Below, piece by piece: positions 13,463 through 17,205 of a stretch of 17,205 nt of DNA. Source of the stretch: an uncultured Clostridia bacterium. Its GTDB lineage: Bacteria > Bacillota > Clostridia > Christensenellales > Borkfalkiaceae. A program made the translations under genes and the position numbers. Position 1 is the stretch's first letter. Every line of letters starts with the position of its first letter. The DNA is taken from positions 1 through 17,205 of the forward strand of contig CAJGDO010000026.1 in the NCBI GenBank assembly GCA_904502225.1, read 5' to 3'. The notes under the pieces are model-generated. The model saw only the letters and a list, made by a program, of their open reading frames with translations, did not search any database and had not been told where the DNA came from.

Positions 13463-15004
13463 CTATTCAATCCCGCAAGCCCCTAAAAACTTAACAAATG
13501 CTTGTTGACCTTTTTGGTCGTTCTTAAACACTGCAGTGTTATCCAAAATGTTTTTGCAAACGTTATTAACGTAATCAACCACTTTTTGCTCTGCACTTGC
13601 AAAGTCTTTTTCATAGCCTTGTTCAATAAGTGCTTTTATCATATCTTTATGAACATTTAAATAGTTATCTGGTTTTGACAACTCTTCATAATCGTATTTT
13701 TCGTTCTTGCATAAAATATCAGCAATCATTGAAAGTTGCTTTTTAAGTCTTCCTGGAAGAATAAATAAGCCCATCGCTTCAATTAAGCCGATACCTTCTT
13801 TCTTAATATTGTGATATTCAGGGTGAGCGTGGAAAATACCGTCAGGGTACTCATCGCTTGTTCTATTGTTCCTAAATATCATATCGATAACGTACTCATC
13901 GCCTTGCTTTCTGCAAACAGGTGAAAGCGAGTTGTGGCGAGTATCGCCCGTTTTTGCGTAAATATCAACGCTTTCATCAGAATATTTTTCCCAAGCGTTG
14001 ATAACGTCTATCGCAAAGTTTTTAATAGCATCTCTATCCTTGCTTTGCAATCTTATAACGCTGTTATACCAGTCAACTATGCCAACTTTAACTTGTGGAT
14101 ATTTTGCGTTTTGCATAGCCTTTTTGATTGGGGCTTTATGCATAGGCATTAAATGTTCGCCACCTTGGAAGTGTTCGTGGTTTAAAATTGAGCCACCAAT
14201 AATAGGGAGTGCTGCGTTTGAACCTATCATATAGTTAGGGAAAAAGTCCACAAAGTCCAAAACCTTTTCAACCGTGTCGCTTGCAATGTGCATTGGGTGA
14301 TGGTCGTTTGAAATAGCAATCATATGCTCGTTATAATATGCATATGGCGAATATTGAACAAACCAGTCTTCCCCGCCCATTTTTAAGGAAATTGTCCTTA
14401 TGTTTTCTCTTGCAGGGTGAGTTAAACTGCCTTGGAAACCTTCGTTTTCCTTACATAAAAAGCAGGCTGGATATTTGGCTTTTTGGGTTGGCTTAACTGT
14501 TAAAAGTTTTGCAATTTCTTTATTGTCTTTTTCAGGCTTGCTTAAATTTATGGTGATTTCTAAATATCTATCCCCGTCTTGATAAACCCAAAGCATATTC
14601 CTTGAAATTGCCGTTTTTTGAACGTAATTGTTCTTGATTGAAAGGTCGTAAAAATATTCGCACGCCTTTTCAATGCCGTTCTTTTCTTTTATTGCATTAA
14701 AGGTTTCGTTCACCTTTGATGGAAGTGGCGATAAAAGACCGAAAATATAGGTTGAATATAAATTTCTTTCTAAATCGGTGGTTAAGCCGTTTTCAATGGC
14801 ATACTCTTCCACTTCGTTTACTAAAAGGTCTGGAACGTCAAGTTTTTCGATAAAAGACAAGTCTTCTTGTCCTTCATAAGGCTCAACTTGCTTAAACTCA
14901 CGCAACAAAATATTACGCATATAGATTTCGTCCCTTTCATTTAAGTGCAAAAACGCTTTTGCATATTTCAACAATTTTTCAACTAAAAGTTTTCCGTCAA
15001 TCAT
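13463..15004 (-). CDS. galT: UDP-glucose--hexose-1-phosphate uridylyltransferase, class II GalT
   Basis: 513 residues, the length of the Firmicutes-type class II GalT rather than the roughly 350-residue E. coli form. Marker segments: YPACFLCKENEGFQGS (C181, C184), QYSPYAYYNEHMI (218-229), GGSILNHEHFQGG (270-282), and HAHPEYHNIKKEG further on. It exchanges UMP between UDP-glucose and galactose 1-phosphate in the Leloir pathway. Its ATG overlaps the end of the upstream methyltransferase by 8 nt (ATGATTGA), so the two are probably translationally coupled. A GGCGG-type ribosome site lies within the last codons of that gene. Confidence 0.96.
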   Translation of the reverse strand: MIDGKLLVEKLLKYAKAFLHLNERDEIYMRNILLREFKQVEPYEGQEDLSFIEKLDVPDLLVNEVEEYAIENGLTTDLERNLYSTYIFGLLSPLPSKVNETFNAIKEKNGIEKACEYFYDLSIKNNYVQKTAISRNMLWVYQDGDRYLEITINLSKPEKDNKEIAKLLTVKPTQKAKYPACFLCKENEGFQGSLTHPARENIRTISLKMGGEDWFVQYSPYAYYNEHMIAISNDHHPMHIASDTVEKVLDFVDFFPNYMIGSNAALPIIGGSILNHEHFQGGEHLMPMHKAPIKKAMQNAKYPQVKVGIVDWYNSVIRLQSKDRDAIKNFAIDVINAWEKYSDESVDIYAKTGDTRHNSLSPVCRKQGDEYVIDMIFRNNRTSDEYPDGIFHAHPEYHNIKKEGIGLIEAMGLFILPGRLKKQLSMIADILCKNEKYDYEELSKPDNYLNVHKDMIKALIEQGYEKDFASAEQKVVDYVNNVCKNILDNTAVFKNDQKGQQAFVKFLGACGIE

Positions 15005-16157
15005 TTTTTATACCGCCTTTGTTTTTATAATAGTAATAATATCTGCACTCTTTATTTGAGTTATATAACTTTCTATCCCTATCAGCCTTTTTCTTAAACT
15101 CTTTTTCAAAGTTTTTGGCACTTGTGATTATAAATGCCGACCAGTTGTCTAATCGCCTATAAAGATTGCCTAATTCTTTATTGCAAATACTTGCCTCTTC
15201 TCTATCGTAAACTCTTTCGCCATAAGGTGGGTTAGTTATTATCGTGCCGTTTGACAAGTGGTTTTGCACGTTTTTAACGTCGCACACCGAAAAGTTAATC
15301 TTATCCAACACCCCTGCCTTTTGGGCGTGACGCTGGGCAAGTTTAACTGCTTTTGGGTCAATGTCCGATGCGAACATTTCTAGTTTAACAGAGCGGTTTT
15401 CCTTGTCCTTTGCCTCGGTAAAAGCAAGGTCAAAATATTTTTTATCAAAGTTTTCCCACTCGTTAAAAGCAAACCTGCGATTTATTCCGCTTGCTATGTT
15501 CATTGCAATCCTTGCACTTTCTATCGCTATCGTTCCAGAGCCACAAAACGGGTCTAAAAACGGATTTTTATAATAAAAGTCACTTAACAAAATTAGTGCT
15601 GATGCAAGCGTTTCTTTTATTGGTGCGATACCCACTAAATCGCGGTATCCCCTTTTATGTAAGCCCGCTCCACTTGTATTAAGATATAAACTAACCGTAT
15701 CCTTAAAGATTGAAAATTCAATCGAGTAATCAGAGCCGTTTTCAACAAGCCTTTGTTTATAAACCGAAGATAGCCTATCCACTATGGCTTTTTTGATTAT
15801 GCTTTGGCAAGAAGATATTGCAAAAAGCGTGCTTTTAACACATTTGCCGTTGACCATAATTTTGGCGTTAGACGGGATAAAATCTTCCCACCTTGTTTCT
15901 TTAACCCCGTCAAAAAGTTCATCAAAAGTTATTGCGTTAAACTCGGCAACCTTTATATACACCCTGTCAGCAGAACGCAAAAACATATTGCACCTTGCAA
16001 CAGACAGCATATCGCCCTTAAAAGTCAATGCACCGTTTATTGCGGGTGCATCTTCATAGCCCAAGCGTTTTAGTTCGCTTTTAACCACCTTTTCAACACC
16101 CGACGCACAGGTCACCGTTATATCAAACTTGTCCTTAAAATCATATACTTTTGCCAT
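14997..16157 (-). CDS. THUMP-domain RNA N2-guanine methyltransferase (RlmL/YpsC-like)
   Basis: 386 residues. An N-terminal THUMP/ferredoxin-like part (about 8-160) is followed by GLHKRGYR (165-172) and a Rossmann methyltransferase. SAM motif I is DPFCGSGT (202-209), an acidic ASDIDPKAV lies at 263-271, and the catalytic NPPYGER is at 309-315, as expected for exocyclic-amine methylation of guanine. This is the family often called 'putative N6-adenine-specific DNA methylase', now tied to 23S rRNA m2G2445. It lacks the second methyltransferase domain of E. coli RlmL. The frame opens at a TTG (16175) that overlaps the -10 box, so the ATG at 16157 is used. It is first in the gal operon, overlapping galT by 8 nt, which is unusual company for an rRNA-modifying enzyme. 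Confidence 0.9.
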   Translation of the reverse strand: MAKVYDFKDKFDITVTCASGVEKVVKSELKRLGYEDAPAINGALTFKGDMLSVARCNMFLRSADRVYIKVAEFNAITFDELFDGVKETRWEDFIPSNAKIMVNGKCVKSTLFAISSCQSIIKKAIVDRLSSVYKQRLVENGSDYSIEFSIFKDTVSLYLNTSGAGLHKRGYRDLVGIAPIKETLASALILLSDFYYKNPFLDPFCGSGTIAIESARIAMNIASGINRRFAFNEWENFDKKYFDLAFTEAKDKENRSVKLEMFASDIDPKAVKLAQRHAQKAGVLDKINFSVCDVKNVQNHLSNGTIITNPPYGERVYDREEASICNKELGNLYRRLDNWSAFIITSAKNFEKEFKKKADRDRKLYNSNKECRYYYYYKNKGGIKND

Positions 16158-16174
16158 TATTTTTATTTTAAACA

Positions 16175-16204
16175 ATTATAGTAAATATTGCAAGCAAATT
16201 TCAA
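16175..16204 (-). promoter_or_regulatory. Promoter of the methyltransferase-gal operon
   Basis: Minus strand: TTGAAA at 16199-16204, an 18-nt spacer, and a perfect TATAAT at 16175-16180. Start near 16168, giving a leader of only about 11 nt with no Shine-Dalgarno before the ATG at 16157. Confidence 0.65.
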
Positions 16205-16240
16205 ATAATTATCAAAAGAATTGCGATTTTTTGAACGAAA

Positions 16241-16278
16241 AAAAATAAATCCCCTTATATAAGGGGATTTTATTTTTT
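16241..16278 (-). terminator. Terminator of the NagB-like gene
   Basis: A perfect 22-bp palindrome core (AATCCCCTTATATAAGGGGATT, two halves of 11 at 16249-16270) with A/T-rich flanks that extend the stem. It lies about 24 nt after the stop at 16294, with a long T-run on the minus strand. Confidence 0.92.
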
Positions 16279-16293
16279 AGTTTATTGGTTAGA

Positions 16294-17205
16294 TTAATAA
16301 CCAACCTTTTCCCAACAATCAAATGGAGCAGCAAGTTCATCAGAAACAAGAACTTGTGTCTTCATTAATTGAAGCATTGATGATGGAATAAGTGGGGTCA
16401 CTGGTCCGTGAAGAACTAAACGTGACGTCATTCTTTGCCATGAAGAGAATGTGCCGTTTGTTAAAAGTGCGTGAACTTCAATTCTTTCTCTTGCGTTCTT
16501 AACGTCGATAGGACCGATTGTTGCAGCCTTTGGTGGAACGTCTGCAATATAACCAGATTGACCAAATACACCGTGTAATGAGTTTTGAGCAACTGTTAAT
16601 GGGTGTAAGTCAACGATTCTAGCTTTCATGTTAAGCCATGCATCGATTTGTTCTTTTGTTGGTTCTTTTGCTGGGTCAAAACCTTCTGGGAAGAAGTCAG
16701 CAACTGGGTCGATAAACGCCATGTGTCCTGTCCAACCTGGTGATGATGAGCAGATGTCTGCACCGCCTTCGCCACAGTCAGTAATCATATCTGAATAACT
16801 GCAGATATTCTTGTTGGTTGGATAGTGAACGTTTGATAATGGCATACGCAATTTTTCATCAATTTGGTAAACCAAATATTTGAGCATTGAGTGTGCGAAA
16901 CCTGCTTGGTATGTTTCAGGTGCAATGTTGCCATCTTGGTCAGCCCATTCGTCCATTGCGAAAAGATGAACGTTTTTACAATCACCCTTAAAGTAGTTGA
17001 TAAGTTGTGCTAATCGAATGTAAGTATCTGGTTCTGGGTTGCCTAAAATTAAAGTGATTTTCTTGCCCTTTTCAGATGCTTCTTTAATTCTTGAAAAAAG
17101 CGTTGCGATAAGAACTGGGTGTGGGTTCATCATAACTTTGATGTTGAACTCTGGGTGTTGGTCAGCCTTTGTGTGCTTTTCCAAATCTGTTCCGCTTATT
17201 TTGCG
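16294..17205 (-). CDS. Glucosamine-6-phosphate isomerase/deaminase (NagB)-like protein, N-terminus beyond the window
   Basis: The open frame runs off the right edge (303 residues visible). A TTG at 17184 exists, but the frame stays open upstream of it, so the start probably lies outside. The protein is in the NagB/RpiA-like fold family: LILGNPEPDTYIRLAQ, HLFAMDEWAD (NagB MDE with the catalytic Asp), and GWTGHMAFIDP, which aligns with NagB GxDGHIAFNEP. The catalytic His is kept, but the Asp before it is Thr and the later Glu is Asp, so the ring-opening triad is altered. This could be a specialised isomerase, or an enzyme of another sugar phosphate. Codon choice (GGT, GCA, CCA, TCA) looks more biased than in neighbouring genes, as in well-expressed genes. 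A strong terminator follows. Confidence 0.8.
   Translation of the reverse strand, partial: RKISGTDLEKHTKADQHPEFNIKVMMNPHPVLIATLFSRIKEASEKGKKITLILGNPEPDTYIRLAQLINYFKGDCKNVHLFAMDEWADQDGNIAPETYQAGFAHSMLKYLVYQIDEKLRMPLSNVHYPTNKNICSYSDMITDCGEGGADICSSSPGWTGHMAFIDPVADFFPEGFDPAKEPTKEQIDAWLNMKARIVDLHPLTVAQNSLHGVFGQSGYIADVPPKAATIGPIDVKNARERIEVHALLTNGTFSSWQRMTSRLVLHGPVTPLIPSSMLQLMKTQVLVSDELAAPFDCWEKVGY

Overview
The window looks like a chromosomal segment of a low-GC, Gram-positive, probably anaerobic Firmicute, most likely an uncultured gut-type Clostridia lineage. This is inferred from the AT-rich DNA, AAGGAG-type ribosome binding sites, a Gram-positive LexA box, a PerR/reverse-rubrerythrin/rubredoxin oxygen-defence operon, a PdaB-like deacetylase and a class II GalT. 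Nothing looks like a phage, a transposon or CRISPR, and no gap between genes reaches 300 bases.

Bases 1-1640: a tRNA-Leu(GAG) with its own promoter and terminator; a membrane-anchored lytic transglycosylase upstream of it on the same strand; and, divergently, a secreted SH3-like protein with a C-terminal membrane anchor. Bases 1637-5065: an unknown protein with a sigma-region-4-like helix-turn-helix, whose promoter carries a textbook LexA box, and divergently a very large propeller-like surface protein that also ends in an SH3-like domain and a membrane anchor. Its best promoter places the transcript start at the ATG itself. Bases 5089-6577: a two-gene operon of a PdaB-like polysaccharide deacetylase and a tandem-OB, SSB-like protein.

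Bases 6697-8120: a peroxide-response operon (perR, reverse rubrerythrin, a 44-residue rubredoxin, a BFD-like [2Fe-2S] protein). It runs from a perfect TTGACA-N17-TATAAT promoter overlaid by a 19-bp perfect palindrome and ends at a strong terminator. Bases 8209-10174: nadE, a two-domain NAD synthetase whose glutaminase domain has lost all three catalytic residues (Glu to Gln, Lys to Gln, Cys to Gly). The gene is flanked by an exact 19-bp direct repeat.

Bases 10178-16204: a five-gene transcription unit with one promoter and one terminator: THUMP-domain rRNA methyltransferase, galT (class II), a cytoplasmic SGNH/sialate-acetylesterase-like enzyme, galE, and an OPA-type MFS transporter. It suggests uptake, deacetylation and Leloir-type interconversion of galactose-containing sugars. 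Bases 16241-17205: the 3' part of a divergent NagB/glucosamine-6-phosphate isomerase-like gene that runs off the window edge and lacks the usual catalytic Asp beside the conserved His.

The points most worth following up are the inactive-looking NadE glutaminase, the LexA-controlled unknown HTH protein, the compact PerR regulon and the putative leaderless surface-protein gene.
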